Source: Aminobacter niigataensis (lineage in GTDB: Bacteria > Pseudomonadota > Alphaproteobacteria > Rhizobiales > Rhizobiaceae). Taken from it: 64,000 nt of DNA. This document shows positions 40,503-50,261 of this stretch, piece by piece. The position numbers and the translations under genes are program-made. Positions within the stretch are counted from its first letter, which is position 1. Every line of letters starts with the position of its first letter. A model generated the notes under the pieces. That model was not told the DNA's origin. It worked only from the letters and a program-made list of their open reading frames with translations, and ran no database searches. Location of the stretch: NCBI RefSeq assembly GCF_014200015.1, contig NZ_JACHOT010000003.1, positions 1 to 64,000 on the forward strand, written 5' to 3'.

Positions 40503-41306
40503 ATGACGCAAAAGACCGACACATTACTAGACCGCATTGGCCGCTGGCTTGCCGCCCGACTGCAGGTCGCATCCTCCGGCTACGAACCCTACACGCCGTC
40601 GGACCCGGAGACCCTGCGCCGGACGCTGGAACCCGGCGACATCCTGCTGATCGAGGGCAACCAGCGCATTTCGGCCGTCATCAAGTACCTGACCCAGTCG
40701 ACCTGGTCGCATTCGGCGCTCTATGTCGGCGACGCCTTGCCTGAACCCGCTGATGGCTCGGAGCGGCCGCGGCTGATCGAGGTCAACCTCGGCGACGGCT
40801 GCGTGGCGGTGCCGCTGTCGAAATACCGGACCTACAACACCCGCATCTGCCGCGCCAACGGCCTGTCTCCGGAGGATCGCGACCATGTCGTCAGGTTCAT
40901 GATCCAGCGCCTGGGGCTGAAATACGACCTCAAGAACATCACCGACATGCTGCGCTACTTCATACCGAGGCCGCCGGTGCCGGTGCGCTGGCGCCGCCGC
41001 ATGATCGCCTTCGGGTCGGGCGACCCGACGCGCGCCATCTGCTCGACGATGATCGCCGAGGCCTATGGCGAGATCCGCTACCCGATCCTGCCGGAAATCA
41101 CCCGGGCGCCCGGCCGCGCCTCGGCGCAATCGAGCTACATGCGGCGCGAGATCATGCATATCCGCCACCACTCGCTGTACACGCCGCGCGACTTCGACCT
41201 GTCGCCCTATTTCCGCATCGTCAAGCCGACGCTGGAATACGGCTTTGACTACAGGCAGGTGACATGGGGCGAGGAATACAAGAGCGAAGACTCAAGATCA
41301 GCATAG
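40503..41306 (+). CDS. Permuted NlpC/P60 (YiiX-like) putative hydrolase
   Basis: A 267-residue protein of the circularly permuted papain-like NlpC/P60 class. It has GDILLIEGNQRISAVIKYLTQSTWSHSALYVGD (about 41-73), with the catalytic His, and RAICSTMIAEAYGE (about 178-191), with the catalytic Cys, as expected for a permuted order (His before Cys). Such enzymes may be amidases or acyl hydrolases of lipids or peptides. There is no signal peptide. It follows the CYTH-CHAD pair 51 bases downstream on the same strand and may share its transcript. Confidence 0.8.
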   Translation: MTQKTDTLLDRIGRWLAARLQVASSGYEPYTPSDPETLRRTLEPGDILLIEGNQRISAVIKYLTQSTWSHSALYVGDALPEPADGSERPRLIEVNLGDGCVAVPLSKYRTYNTRICRANGLSPEDRDHVVRFMIQRLGLKYDLKNITDMLRYFIPRPPVPVRWRRRMIAFGSGDPTRAICSTMIAEAYGEIRYPILPEITRAPGRASAQSSYMRREIMHIRHHSLYTPRDFDLSPYFRIVKPTLEYGFDYRQVTWGEEYKSEDSRSA

Positions 41307-41410
41307 ATTTCGCAAAAAGAAAGTCTTCCAATCAACTTGGCTTTCACTTTCCGTTAGCGTCTACCGACGACAATTCCTGGAGTGCCGTGAGACTTCCGGG
41401 AAATTAGCCA

Positions 41411-42763
41411 GTGCTGAAGATTCACACTCCGACGATTTCCTACACGTCCGTTTCAGTCAATCTGCTGCAGCAGTTGAATGCGCGCGGCGGGCTTCCTGCC
41501 GGCACCGACGCCGCAAAGAACCAATCGCTGCCGGGCCTCAAATATTCGCCCAGCGCAGCGGTATCGGCGATCATGCGCATCCTGGTGGAGTCGGAAGGCA
41601 TCCGGGCTTCGGTGAGTTCGTCCGGCAACGCGCTCGGCATGGAGGTCGAGCGATATGAGTTCGACACGGGCGGCGAGGACATGAACCACATCACGCAGGT
41701 CAGGGCGACAGGTTCGGGCAACCTCAACCTGTCGGTCATATCCTCGAACAAGGACTACATTTCCGCCGGTGCCGCAGACGGCAACGACATCATCCAGGTT
41801 GTCGGAAACCGGGTGATGGGCGTTTCCGGAGAAAAGGGCAACGACCACATCTCCGTGCTCGGGCTCGCGAGCAGCAAACCCTACGCAGACTTCGAACCGG
41901 CCGTCGATCTCGTCGACGGCGGTGACGGCAACGATACGATCGCCATTGCAGGCCGGGGCGATGTGACACGCACCGATGGCGGCAACGGCAACGACAGTAT
42001 AGCCATCACCACGGCAGGCTCGATCTGGATCGTCGATGGAGGCCGTGGCGCCGACGCGATCTCGATCTCCGCGCAACGCGAGGTGCGACTGGTCGATGGT
42101 GGCGAGGGCGACGATGCCATCGCCATTGCCACGGCCGGCGGCGTTGACCACGTCTCCGGCGGCGACGGGAGCGACGCGATCGCCGTTTCCGCCAAGGGCA
42201 GCGTGTCCGGCCTCTATGGCGGCGCCGGCGACGACGTCATTGCCGTCACCGCAGCCAGCACCAGCTTCATCGACGGCGGCGATGGCGACGACACCATCCG
42301 GGTCACCGCCAGGTGGGATGCGTTTGCCAGTGGCGGCGACGGTAACGACGTGCTGCACCTGTCCGGCCTCGAGGTCAGAGCCGGGGGCGGCGACGGCAAT
42401 GATGTGCTGCAATTGTCCGGCCGCGACCTGATGGCGCTGGGCGGCAAGGGCAACGACCTGATCAAGCTCGACAGCACCGCCAATCGGGCCGCGACGCTGA
42501 GGATGGCGGAAGGCGACGGCAACGATGTCGTCGAGACGAATGCTCCGCTGAACATCGCTCGCTACAGCAGCGACGGTGCCACACGCCTCGATCCTGCAAA
42601 GGCCACGCTCGCGCACAATGACGACGGCACTGTCACCGTCCGGTTCGAAGGCAGTAACGACAGCGTGACCGTCAAGTTTACAGGTGCCATGGCCGGGCGC
42701 GAGATCGTCGCAAGGGTCGAGAACGGCAACCTGTCGATCGGCCCGGCGAACGGCCAGGCCTAG
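41411..42763 (+). CDS. RTX-like (hemolysin-type calcium-binding repeat) protein
   Basis: A 450-residue protein with a GTG start. Residues ~170-350 hold ten GG-x-G-x-D motifs spaced 18-20 residues apart (VDGGDGNDTIAIAG, DGGNGNDSIAITTAG and so on, the last GGKGNDLIKL), i.e. one consensus nonapeptide alternating with a degenerate one, forming a calcium-binding beta roll. The first 160 and last 100 residues have no catalytic motif. Proteins of this type leave the cell by type I secretion using a C-terminal signal; no T1SS gene is in the window. Role possibly adhesion or surface layer; not determinable. Confidence 0.8.
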   Translation: MLKIHTPTISYTSVSVNLLQQLNARGGLPAGTDAAKNQSLPGLKYSPSAAVSAIMRILVESEGIRASVSSSGNALGMEVERYEFDTGGEDMNHITQVRATGSGNLNLSVISSNKDYISAGAADGNDIIQVVGNRVMGVSGEKGNDHISVLGLASSKPYADFEPAVDLVDGGDGNDTIAIAGRGDVTRTDGGNGNDSIAITTAGSIWIVDGGRGADAISISAQREVRLVDGGEGDDAIAIATAGGVDHVSGGDGSDAIAVSAKGSVSGLYGGAGDDVIAVTAASTSFIDGGDGDDTIRVTARWDAFASGGDGNDVLHLSGLEVRAGGGDGNDVLQLSGRDLMALGGKGNDLIKLDSTANRAATLRMAEGDGNDVVETNAPLNIARYSSDGATRLDPAKATLAHNDDGTVTVRFEGSNDSVTVKFTGAMAGREIVARVENGNLSIGPANGQA

Positions 42764-42798
42764 CGAACAGTCGAGCCCGTCCGCAGTGCGCTAGCTGC

Positions 42799-42996
42799 TT
42801 ATTCCTCCGGTTCGGAGAAGTCGTCGTCGAGGCGCTTTTCCAGATCGACAAGGTCCTTGGGCAGCGGCAAGCCTTGCGCGCGCAGCTCGCTCAGCTTCTC
42901 GCGCAACTGCTCCTGCAATTCGTGGGAATCCTCGGGCTGGTTGACCATTTCCTGGAGCAGGACAGCTATCTGGGCCTTGATCTGTTCGAGCGCCAT
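42799..42996 (-). CDS. Small coiled-coil protein downstream of hrcA
   Basis: A 65-residue, highly charged helical protein (EQIKAQIAVLLQEMVNQPEDSHELQEQLREKLSELRAQG with heptad leucines, then an acidic DDDFSEPEE tail). AGGACGGAC precedes its ATG. It lies 23 bases downstream of hrcA in the same direction and so belongs to its operon. I do not recognise a named family. Its composition suggests a small helical partner protein. Confidence 0.75.
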   Translation of the reverse strand: MALEQIKAQIAVLLQEMVNQPEDSHELQEQLREKLSELRAQGLPLPKDLVDLEKRLDDDFSEPEE

Positions 42997-43019
42997 GGTC
43001 CGTCCTCCGTGGTTTCAGC

Positions 43020-44090
43020 TTACCTCAGCATGCGCGAAATAAGCTGCGCCGTATAGTCGACCATCGGCACGATGCGGGCATAGTTGAGCCGCGTCGGGCC
43101 GATGACGCCGAGCGCGCCGACGACGCGGGCATCCTTGTCGCGGTAAGGGGCGACGACCAGAGACGAGCCGGACAGCGAAAACAGCCGATTCTCCGAGCCG
43201 ATGAAGATGCGCACGCCGGAGCCTTCCTCGGCGAGGTCGAGCAACTGGATCAGCCCGTCCTGGGTTTCCATGTCCTCGAACAGGTGCTTGAGCAGCTCGA
43301 TGTCGGCCTGGGCGGTGACGTTTTCGAGCAAATTGGCGCGGCCGCGTACGATCAGGCGCGCCGGCAGGCCGCTGTCGGCGCCGGCCCAGACGGCAAGACC
43401 CTTTTCGACCAGATCCTGCGACAGCGTGTCGAGGGCGGCCTTGGTCTCGTCCTTGATGCGGGCGATCTCGAGACGGGCCTCGGCCAGGGTGCGGCCACGA
43501 ATATGGGCGTTGAGGAAGTTTGAGGCTTCGTGCAACTGGGAAACGGTGACGCCGAGCGGCAGCTCGACGACGCGGTTCTCGACATCGCCATTCTGCGACA
43601 CCAGCACGGCCAGCGCCTTTGTCGGTTCAAGCTGGATGAACTCGATATGCTTGAGGGCGACCTCGTTCTTGGCCGCGAGCACGAGGCCGGCACCGCGCGA
43701 CATGCCCGACAGCATCTGGCTCGCCTCGGTCAGCATGTGTTCGAGCGTGGCGCCCTCGCCCGAAGCCTTGACCTGAGCCTCGATGACACGACGCTCGTCG
43801 TCGGAGAGGTCGCCGAGTTCCATGAAGGCGTCGACGAAGAAGCGCAGGCCCTTCTGCGTCGGCAGGCGGCCGGCGGAAATGTGGGGCGCGTAGACGAGCC
43901 CGAGATGTTCGAGGTCGCTCATGACGTTGCGCACGGTGGCCGGCGACAAGGACGACGGCAGCATGCGCGACAGGTTGCGCGAGCCGACAGGCTCGCCGTC
44001 GCGCAGGTAGGAATCGACGATGCGCCGGAAGATGTCGCGCGAGCGCATGTCGAGCGACTGCAGGCTGGGGTCGGTTACCGCTTTGGTCAT
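43020..44090 (-). CDS. hrcA: Heat-inducible transcription repressor HrcA
   Basis: A 356-residue HrcA. The N-terminal winged helix spans about 15-75 ([70 protein letters not shown] pattern: the [12 protein letters not shown] and SAGRxPTxxGYR-like motifs are all here), and the C-terminal GAF-like domain ends [21 protein letters not shown]. HrcA represses groESL and related heat-shock genes at CIRCE sites; none is seen in this window. It is divergent from rph. The start at 44090 is the family-standard Met. Confidence 0.97.
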   Translation of the reverse strand: MTKAVTDPSLQSLDMRSRDIFRRIVDSYLRDGEPVGSRNLSRMLPSSLSPATVRNVMSDLEHLGLVYAPHISAGRLPTQKGLRFFVDAFMELGDLSDDERRVIEAQVKASGEGATLEHMLTEASQMLSGMSRGAGLVLAAKNEVALKHIEFIQLEPTKALAVLVSQNGDVENRVVELPLGVTVSQLHEASNFLNAHIRGRTLAEARLEIARIKDETKAALDTLSQDLVEKGLAVWAGADSGLPARLIVRGRANLLENVTAQADIELLKHLFEDMETQDGLIQLLDLAEEGSGVRIFIGSENRLFSLSGSSLVVAPYRDKDARVVGALGVIGPTRLNYARIVPMVDYTAQLISRMLR

Positions 44091-44254
44091 GTCTGTTCGT
44101 GGTCTCCGCCTCAAATGATATAGACCCCGCAGCCGCGAACACAACCGCCGGGTCCAGCGTCAGGACACAAGCGAACCTGTTTTCCTTTGCGCTCCCGGAG
44201 CCATGGAGCTACAAGCCGGCGACAATTTCCGATTTCGCCACAGAAAGCACCCGA

Positions 44255-44971
44255 ATGCGCCCCTCCAAACGCCAATTCGACGAAATGCGCGCCATCTCCT
44301 TCGAGCGCAACGTGTCCAAGCACGCCGAAGGTTCGTGCCTGGTCAAGTTCGGCGACACACATGTGCTGTGCACGGCAAGCCTGGAAGAGAAGGTGCCGGG
44401 CTGGATGCGCAATTCCGGCAAAGGCTGGGTGACGGCCGAATACGGCATGCTGCCGCGTTCCACCGGCGAGCGCATGCGCCGCGAGGCTTCGGCCGGCAAG
44501 CAGGGCGGCCGCACGCAGGAAATCCAGCGGCTGATCGGCCGCTCGTTGCGCGCCGTCGTCGATATGCAGGCGCTGGGCGAGCGCCAGATCACCGTTGACT
44601 GCGACGTGATCCAGGCTGACGGCGGCACCCGCACCGCCTCGATCACCGGTGCATGGATCGCGCTGCACGACTGCCTGCGCTGGATGGAAGCGCGCCAGAT
44701 GGTCAGCGTCGAGAAAGTGCTGAAAGATCATATCGCGGCGATCTCCTGCGGCATCCATGACGGCCAGCCGGTGATCGACCTCGACTATGTCGAGGATTCG
44801 GCAGCGGGCACCGACGCCAATTTCGTGATGACCGGCAAGGGCGGAATCGTCGAGATCCAGGGCACCGCCGAAGGCGTGCCGTTCTCGGAGGAAGAATTCC
44901 TGCAGCTTATGGGCCTTGCCCGCAAGGGCATCAACCGGTTGGTCGACCTGCAGAAGATGGCGGTGGGCTGA
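44255..44971 (+). CDS. rph: Ribonuclease PH
   Basis: A 238-residue phosphorolytic 3'-exoribonuclease that trims tRNA 3' ends. Family start [17 protein letters not shown], the phosphate-binding [15 protein letters not shown] segment (residues 64-78) with its catalytic basic residues, [16 protein letters not shown] and the metal-site [18 protein letters not shown] block are complete. The ATG at 44255 is the standard Rph start; the 52-residue extension is non-homologous. It is the first of four tightly packed genes (rph, VOC, rdgB, hemW). Confidence 0.98.
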   Translation: MRPSKRQFDEMRAISFERNVSKHAEGSCLVKFGDTHVLCTASLEEKVPGWMRNSGKGWVTAEYGMLPRSTGERMRREASAGKQGGRTQEIQRLIGRSLRAVVDMQALGERQITVDCDVIQADGGTRTASITGAWIALHDCLRWMEARQMVSVEKVLKDHIAAISCGIHDGQPVIDLDYVEDSAAGTDANFVMTGKGGIVEIQGTAEGVPFSEEEFLQLMGLARKGINRLVDLQKMAVG

Positions 44972-44981
44972 GGCAAGCGGC

Positions 44982-45392
44982 ATGCAGCCCTCGGCCATCC
45001 TCGAATCCGCCCTCTACGTCGCCGACCTCGATGCCGCGGAGACGTTCTACGGCGAGGTGATGGGGCTGGAGCGGATCGCCAAGGTGCCGGGGCGGCATGT
45101 GTTTTTCCGCTGTGGCCAGGGGGTGTTGCTCCTGTTCAACGCGGACGCGACGCGGCAACCGCCAAAGCCGGACGCCAGGCTGCCGGTGCCGCCGCACGGA
45201 ACGTCGGGCCAGGGACATCTGTGCTTTGCCGGCACGGCTGACGAAATCGAAGACTGGAAGGTGCGGCTCGAAGGCAAGGGCATCGCCATCGAAGCCGATT
45301 TCGAGTGGCCAAACGGCGGCCGCTCCATCTATTTCCGCGATCCATCAGGCAATTCGCTGGAGATCGCCGAACCGAAAATATGGGGTATCTGA
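44982..45392 (+). CDS. VOC-family (glyoxalase/dioxygenase fold) protein
   Basis: A 136-residue vicinal-oxygen-chelate protein. Two beta-alpha-beta-beta-beta modules are visible: [28 protein letters not shown] at the start and [37 protein letters not shown] at the end; the last contains the typical YFRDP-GN-(L/I)E motif that carries a metal-ligand Glu. Substrate unknown (dioxygenase, lyase or antibiotic-binding are all possible). Its stop codon overlaps the rdgB start by one base (TGATG). Confidence 0.88.
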   Translation: MQPSAILESALYVADLDAAETFYGEVMGLERIAKVPGRHVFFRCGQGVLLLFNADATRQPPKPDARLPVPPHGTSGQGHLCFAGTADEIEDWKVRLEGKGIAIEADFEWPNGGRSIYFRDPSGNSLEIAEPKIWGI

Positions 45393-46039
45393 TGCGCGAA
45401 CTCGCCGACAAGAAGATCGTGATCGCCAGCCACAATGCCGGCAAGCTGCGTGAATTCGCCGACCTGATGGCGCCGTTCGGCTTCGAGGCGAAGTCGGCCA
45501 AGGAATATGGCCTGCCCGAGCCCGACGAAACCGGCACGACCTTCGAGCAGAACGCCTACATCAAGGCGCTGGCAGCGGCGACCGCGACGGAACTGCCGGC
45601 GCTGTCGGACGATTCCGGCCTCGTGGTCGATGCGCTCGACGGCGCACCGGGCGTCTACACCGCCAACTGGGCCGAGAAGCCTAACGGCACGCGCGACTTT
45701 GCCATGGCCATGCAGCGCACCGAAGACGCCATGCAGGAGCGCGGCGCGGCCAGCCCGGACCAGCGCAGCGGCCGCTTCGTCGCCGTCATCTGCCTGGCAT
45801 GGCCCGACGGCCACGCCGAATATTTCCGCGGCGAGGCCGAGGGCACGCTGGTGTGGCCGCCGCGTGGCGAAAAGGGCTTTGGCTACGACCCGGTGTTCCT
45901 GCCAGAAGGCTTCGACAAGACCTTTGGCGAGATGAGCGCCGACGAAAAGCACGGCTGGAAGCCCGGCCAGGCCGAGGCGCTGTCGCACCGCGCCCGCGCC
46001 TTCCAGAAATTCGCCCGCGCCAAGCTCGGTTCGGCCTGA
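45392..46039 (+). CDS. rdgB: dITP/XTP pyrophosphatase
   Basis: A 215-residue house-cleaning nucleoside triphosphatase (Ham1/RdgB family). The N-terminal substrate loop [14 protein letters not shown] (about 8-21), the acidic block [27 protein letters not shown] and the C-terminal [15 protein letters not shown] and [24 protein letters not shown] are standard. It removes ITP, dITP and XTP from the nucleotide pool. The start at 45392 overlaps the VOC stop by one base; the stop overlaps the hemW start. Confidence 0.97.
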   Translation: MRELADKKIVIASHNAGKLREFADLMAPFGFEAKSAKEYGLPEPDETGTTFEQNAYIKALAAATATELPALSDDSGLVVDALDGAPGVYTANWAEKPNGTRDFAMAMQRTEDAMQERGAASPDQRSGRFVAVICLAWPDGHAEYFRGEAEGTLVWPPRGEKGFGYDPVFLPEGFDKTFGEMSADEKHGWKPGQAEALSHRARAFQKFARAKLGSA

Positions 46040-47205
46040 TGGCATTTGCGTCGCTCAGCCGCGACCCCGGCTTCGGCGTCTATGTGCACTGGCCGTTCTG
46101 CGCGGCCAAGTGCCCCTACTGCGACTTCAACAGTCATGTCCGCCACCAGCCGGTGGACCAGGAGCGTTTTGCGCGCGCCTTCGCCACCGAGCTTGCGACC
46201 ATGCGCGCCCGCACCGGCCCGCGCGAGGTGACGAGCATTTTCCTGGGTGGCGGCACGCCGTCGCTGATGCGGCCCGAAACGGTGGGCGCGGTGCTCGAGG
46301 CAATCGCCGCCAACTGGACGATTTCAGGCAACGCCGAGATCACGCTGGAGGCCAACCCGTCTTCGGTGGAGGCCGAGCGCTTCCGTGGCTATCGAGCCGC
46401 CGGCGTCAACCGGGTGTCTCTCGGCGTGCAGGCGCTGAACGATGCCGATTTGCGCTTCCTCGGACGGTTGCACAACGTCGAGGAGGCGCTGCACGCCATC
46501 GGCCTGGCGCGCGAGATCTTCCCGCGCCTGTCGTTCGACCTGATCTATGCCCGGCCCGGCCAGAAGCCGGATGCGTGGGCGGCGGAGCTGAAGCAGGCGA
46601 TCGGCTATGCCGTCGACCACCTGTCGCTGTACCAGCTGACGATCGAGGAAGGCACGCGCTTCTTCCAGCTCTACAGTGCCGGCAAGTTCGAGATCCCCGA
46701 CGGCGAGCACGCCGCCGAACTGTATGCGATCACGCAGGATGTCACGGCGGCGCATGGCCTGCCGGCCTATGAGATTTCCAACCACGCCATGCCGGGCGCC
46801 GAAAGCCGGCATAACCTGACCTACTGGCGCTACGGCGAATATGTCGGCGTCGGCCCGGGCGCGCATGGGCGCTTCATCGAGGACGGCAGGCGCATCGTCA
46901 CCATCGCCGAGAAGATGCCGGAACGCTGGGCCGAACTGGTTGAGCAGAAGGGCCACGGCATCACCGGCGGCGAGACGCTGAACCGCTCCGAAGAGGCCGA
47001 CGAGTTCCTGCTGATGGGCTTGCGGCTGGTCGAGGGCATCGACCTCGCCCGCTACGAGCAGCTTTCCGGCAAGTCGCTATCTTCGGCGCGGCTGTCGATC
47101 CTGCAGGGCGAAGGGTTGGTCGCGCCGATCGGCAATTCGCGCCTGCGCGCCACGCCTGAGGGCATGATCGTGCTGGATGCGGTGGTGGCGGATTTGGCGC
47201 GGTAG
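46039..47205 (+). CDS. hemW: HemW, heme chaperone (radical SAM protein, formerly HemN-like)
   Basis: A 388-residue radical-SAM protein. The [4Fe-4S] motif CAAKCPYC (CxxxCxxC, about residues 21-28) follows GVYVHWPF; SIFLGGGTPSLM and the C-terminal HemN-type domain (NLTYWRYGEYVGVGPGAHGR) are family-typical. The product lacks the N-terminal residues required for oxygen-independent coproporphyrinogen oxidase activity, so it is HemW, a heme chaperone, rather than HemN. Its ATG overlaps the rdgB stop (TGATG). Confidence 0.95.
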   Translation: MAFASLSRDPGFGVYVHWPFCAAKCPYCDFNSHVRHQPVDQERFARAFATELATMRARTGPREVTSIFLGGGTPSLMRPETVGAVLEAIAANWTISGNAEITLEANPSSVEAERFRGYRAAGVNRVSLGVQALNDADLRFLGRLHNVEEALHAIGLAREIFPRLSFDLIYARPGQKPDAWAAELKQAIGYAVDHLSLYQLTIEEGTRFFQLYSAGKFEIPDGEHAAELYAITQDVTAAHGLPAYEISNHAMPGAESRHNLTYWRYGEYVGVGPGAHGRFIEDGRRIVTIAEKMPERWAELVEQKGHGITGGETLNRSEEADEFLLMGLRLVEGIDLARYEQLSGKSLSSARLSILQGEGLVAPIGNSRLRATPEGMIVLDAVVADLAR

Positions 47206-47626
47206 CGGCCGGTCTTGTCGTTGGGCGTGGTGCGGTAGCAAGCGTGATAGCATTTGACCGAGGTGCCGGCTTCAACGTCACGGCATGGATCCCCGGGTCT
47301 GCGCAGTTCGCTACGCTCCTGCTCCGCCCGAGGATGACGAAGCTGTGGGAGCGTCACCGCCAATCCCCAACGGTGGCACAGGTGCCACCAATTGGACCAG
47401 TTGTTGTAGGTATTCTCGATCTCCAGCGTCCACGATTAGCGGCGCGAAGCCTCCCCTCGTCATCCTCGGGCGGAGCAGGAGCGTAGCGAACTGCGCAGAC
47501 CTGGGGATCCATGCCGTGACTGAACGGCCGGCCTCGGCGGTTCAGAATGCCTTTCTGTCCAGCGCGAAGCCGACAAAGCCACGCCAACACCGCTGAGCCA
47601 ACAACGATCCAACTTCCAGCCTGCGC
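47206..47626. other. Intergenic stretch with a facing pair of subtype-A REP-like elements
   Basis: No gene is visible between hemW and the convergent acetyltransferase. Most of it is occupied by two facing repeat copies (47277-47340 and 47458-47520). Confidence 0.6.
47277..47520. repeat. Facing pair of REP-like elements, subtype A
   Basis: 47277-47340 reads GTCACGGCATGGATCCCCGG..CTGCTCCGCCCGAGGATGACG; 47458-47520 is its reverse complement, 117 bases further on. Same element as at 3475-3800. The 117-base spacers differ between the loci. Confidence 0.78.
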
Positions 47627-48106
47627 TCAGGCCTTCCTCTCCATAGAAAACACGTTGAGGCCTTCGACGCCTTCCTCGATGCGTTGCCAGCCCATCTTTT
47701 CGTAGAAGGCGGAAACCGCCGGCTTGGCGCAGAGATAGACGGTGTCGAAACCCTGCTCGAACGCTGCCTCTGCACCGGTCTGCACAAGGGCTGCGCCGAT
47801 GCCGGATTTCCTGGCGGCTTCATCGACCCAGACGGCCGCCACCCATGGCGCATATTGCGGCCGCGATTCGAGATCGTTGTCGATCAGGTGGGCTGTGCCG
47901 AGGAAGGTATCGCCACGATGAGCGACGAGCGCCCGCGGCAGCCCGGTCGAGGCAAAATTCTCTTCCACCAGTCCCTGGATGAAGGCGAGCTGGTGGCCGT
48001 CGGCGCGCCACCACGCATTCCAGATGCGGTCGGCGACCTCGGCGGCGAATTCCGGCCTGTCGCGAAGATCGGAGATGGAATAGGGCTGGACCTGGGCGTT
48101 CGTCAT
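47627..48106 (-). CDS. GNAT-family N-acetyltransferase
   Basis: A 159-residue GNAT protein. Acetyl-CoA motif A is WVAAVWVDEAARKSGIGAALVQTGAEAA (about 91-118, with the R-K-S-G-I-G loop), and motif B is VYLCAKPAVSAFYEKMGWQR. The ATG at 48106 begins MTNAQVQPYSISDLRDRPEF; the 29-residue extension is not GNAT-like. Its acceptor is unknown. It is divergent from a small EamA-like transporter gene. Confidence 0.85.
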   Translation of the reverse strand: MTNAQVQPYSISDLRDRPEFAAEVADRIWNAWWRADGHQLAFIQGLVEENFASTGLPRALVAHRGDTFLGTAHLIDNDLESRPQYAPWVAAVWVDEAARKSGIGAALVQTGAEAAFEQGFDTVYLCAKPAVSAFYEKMGWQRIEEGVEGLNVFSMERKA

Positions 48107-48207
48107 CGTGCCTGCTGCTTTTTTGGGACTTTCGGAAAGCCGGCGACTGCTACAAGGCAAACAAGCAACTTTCCAGCGGCCAACAGATGACATTCACGGA
48201 GCCAGAC

Positions 48208-48645
48208 ATGACTACGGCATTCTCTACCTGGCAATTCTGGGCGATGCTTTCCGCGGTTTTCGCCGCACTGACGGCGATCTTCGCCAAGGTCGGCATTGAG
48301 AACGTCAATTCGGATTTCGCCACGCTGATCCGCACCGTGGTGATCCTGCTGGTGCTGGCGGGCATCGTGACCGCCACCGGCCAGGCGCAGGCGCTGGGCA
48401 CGATTTCGGCCAAGACCTACACGTTCCTGATCCTGTCGGGGCTGGCGACCGGGGCGTCGTGGCTGTGCTATTTCCGCGCGCTGAAGCTGGGCAATGCGGC
48501 GCAGGTGGCGCCGATCGACAAGCTAAGCGTCGTTCTTGTCGCGGTGTTTGGCGTCATTTTCCTTGGCGAGCGACTTAGCGCGGCGAACTGGCTCGGCGTC
48601 GCGCTGATCGCGGCGGGCGCGGTTCTGGTCGCCACCAGGTCGTGA
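48208..48645 (+). CDS. Small EamA-family transporter
   Basis: A 145-residue membrane protein with four or five hydrophobic helices, half the size of an ordinary EamA carrier. The signature RALKLGNAAQVAPIDKLSVVLVAVFGVIFLGERLS (about 97-131) is typical. The ATG at 48208 follows GGAG by six bases; the in-frame ATG at 48187 has no such site. Proteins like this probably dimerise. Substrate unknown. Confidence 0.8.
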   Translation: MTTAFSTWQFWAMLSAVFAALTAIFAKVGIENVNSDFATLIRTVVILLVLAGIVTATGQAQALGTISAKTYTFLILSGLATGASWLCYFRALKLGNAAQVAPIDKLSVVLVAVFGVIFLGERLSAANWLGVALIAAGAVLVATRS

Positions 48646-48883
48646 CGGCGGGGCTGCCTTGGTGGCGGCGTCGAGACGGGAGATGAAGGCGTCGAAGCGA
48701 TGGGGCATGGCCGGTGCTTTTGCCGTTTTCCGCGAATCTCTGTTCCGATCCGCGGCCGCGATTTCTGCCCCGCACTGTGGCAAAGCCAAGGCAGAAACGA
48801 TCACATGTTTTGCAAGCCGGGGCGCGTCGTGCCAAACAGGGCGAAAGCCGTCCATTCCTGAACCGGGCGGCGAGCGGGGTTGA

Positions 48884-49783
48884 GTGCAGACGGGCGACAA
48901 CAAGCGGGTTTTTGTGATCGGGCAGACCGAGATCGCGGCACGGCCGCTCGATCCGGCGCTGTATCTGGTGGCGACGCCAATCGGCAATCTCGGCGACATC
49001 ACGCTGCGCGCGCTGGAAACGCTGGCCGGCGCCGACCATGTCGCCTGCGAGGACACGCGGGTGACCCGCGTGCTGCTCGACCGCTACGGCATCCGCCAGC
49101 GGCCGAGCGCCTATCACGAACATAACGCCACCGAGGCAGGGCCACGGCTGATCGAGGCGCTGGAGAATGGCCGCAGCGTGGCGCTGGTGTCTGATGCCGG
49201 CACGCCGCTGGTCTCCGATCCCGGCTTCCGGCTGGTCGAGCAGGCGCAGGCGCACGGCATCCGCGTGGTGCCGATCCCCGGAGCTTCGGCGGTGCTGGCG
49301 GCGCTGACCGCCTCGGGCCTGCCTTCGGATGCGTTCTTCTTCGCCGGCTTCCTGCCGGTGAAGGACGGGCAGAAGCGGACGCGCCTGGGTGAGGTAAAAG
49401 CCGTGCCCGGCACGCTGATCTTCTTCGAATCGCCGCGCCGGCTGGCAGACACGCTGGAAGCGATGACTGAGGTGCTCGGCACGCGCCAGGCGGCGATCGG
49501 CCGCGAGCTGACCAAGGCCTTCGAGGAAATCCGCACCGGCACGCTGGCGGAACTCGCCGCGCATTATGCCGAGGCCGACACGCCGAAGGGCGAGGTCGTC
49601 ATCTGCGTGGCACCGCCCGAGGAGCGGACCGAGACGGTGGAAGACATCGACAAGCTGCTGGTTTCGCTGGCCAAGGAGATGCCGGCGTCGAAGGCGGCGG
49701 CGGAAGCCGCGCGCATGACCGGGCAGCAGAAGCCCGTGCTCTACCGCCGGCTGCTGGAACTCAAGGAAGGGGCCGGTGACTGA
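48884..49783 (+). CDS. rsmI: 16S rRNA 2'-O-methyltransferase RsmI
   Basis: A 299-residue tetrapyrrole-methylase-fold enzyme that methylates C1402 of 16S r[29 protein letters not shown] (about 26-51), [12 protein letters not shown], the SAM loop [13 protein letters not shown] and [19 protein letters not shown] are complete. It starts at GTG 48884. Its last eight bases overlap the start of the yraN gene. Confidence 0.97.
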   Translation: MQTGDNKRVFVIGQTEIAARPLDPALYLVATPIGNLGDITLRALETLAGADHVACEDTRVTRVLLDRYGIRQRPSAYHEHNATEAGPRLIEALENGRSVALVSDAGTPLVSDPGFRLVEQAQAHGIRVVPIPGASAVLAALTASGLPSDAFFFAGFLPVKDGQKRTRLGEVKAVPGTLIFFESPRRLADTLEAMTEVLGTRQAAIGRELTKAFEEIRTGTLAELAAHYAEADTPKGEVVICVAPPEERTETVEDIDKLLVSLAKEMPASKAAAEAARMTGQQKPVLYRRLLELKEGAGD

Positions 49784-50147
49784 CCGGCTCGCCCGGCAGA
49801 AGGCACTGGGCCGCGGTCATCGCGGCGAATGGCTGGCTGCGCTCGCGCTGATGCTCAAGGGCTATCGCATCGTCGCCCGGCGCTACAGGACCAAGCTCGG
49901 CGAGATCGACCTGATCGCGAGGCGTGGCGACCTTGTGCTGATCGTCGAAGTGAAAGCGCGCAAGACGTTGATCGAGGCGATGGAGGCCGTGGCCTATGGC
50001 TCGGAGCGCCGCATCGAAGGCGCTGCCGACCTGTGGCTGGCGCGGCAGCCGGACTATGGAAAACTTTCGGTGCGCTTCGACATGGTGGCGGTGCTGCCGA
50101 GGCGCTGGCCGGTGCATGTCGAGAACGCATTCCAGGGACGGAATTGA
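49776..50147 (+). CDS. yraN: UPF0102 (YraN) nuclease-like protein
   Basis: A 123-residue endonuclease-like protein. [49 protein letters not shown] contains the Mrr-like catalytic residues (E..., G-E-I-D, E-V-K). UPF0102 members are always next to rsmI in proteobacteria. The function is not established; a DNA-repair or recombination nuclease is proposed. The GTG start overlaps rsmI by eight bases. Confidence 0.92.
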   Translation: MTDRLARQKALGRGHRGEWLAALALMLKGYRIVARRYRTKLGEIDLIARRGDLVLIVEVKARKTLIEAMEAVAYGSERRIEGAADLWLARQPDYGKLSVRFDMVAVLPRRWPVHVENAFQGRN

Positions 50148-50261
50148 GCGCGGGTCTTTACCCCGATGGCCAATGCCCTTAACAGCGCTCGCAAAGCCTG
50201 CCGTGGCGCGGGCAATCGCGTTTCGCGTCGGCATGGACGCCTTGAAATACTGGAGATATCG

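Noticed and set aside
41918-42460. Possible tandem-repeat array or CRISPR-like DNA in the RTX gene
   Set aside because: The periodicity is at protein level (18-20 residues, GGxGxD); DNA repeats are not identical and there are no spacers.
46039-47205. HemW as oxygen-independent coproporphyrinogen III oxidase HemN
   Set aside because: It is ~388 residues, lacks the HemN N-terminal extension, and sits after rdgB, which is the conserved HemW position.
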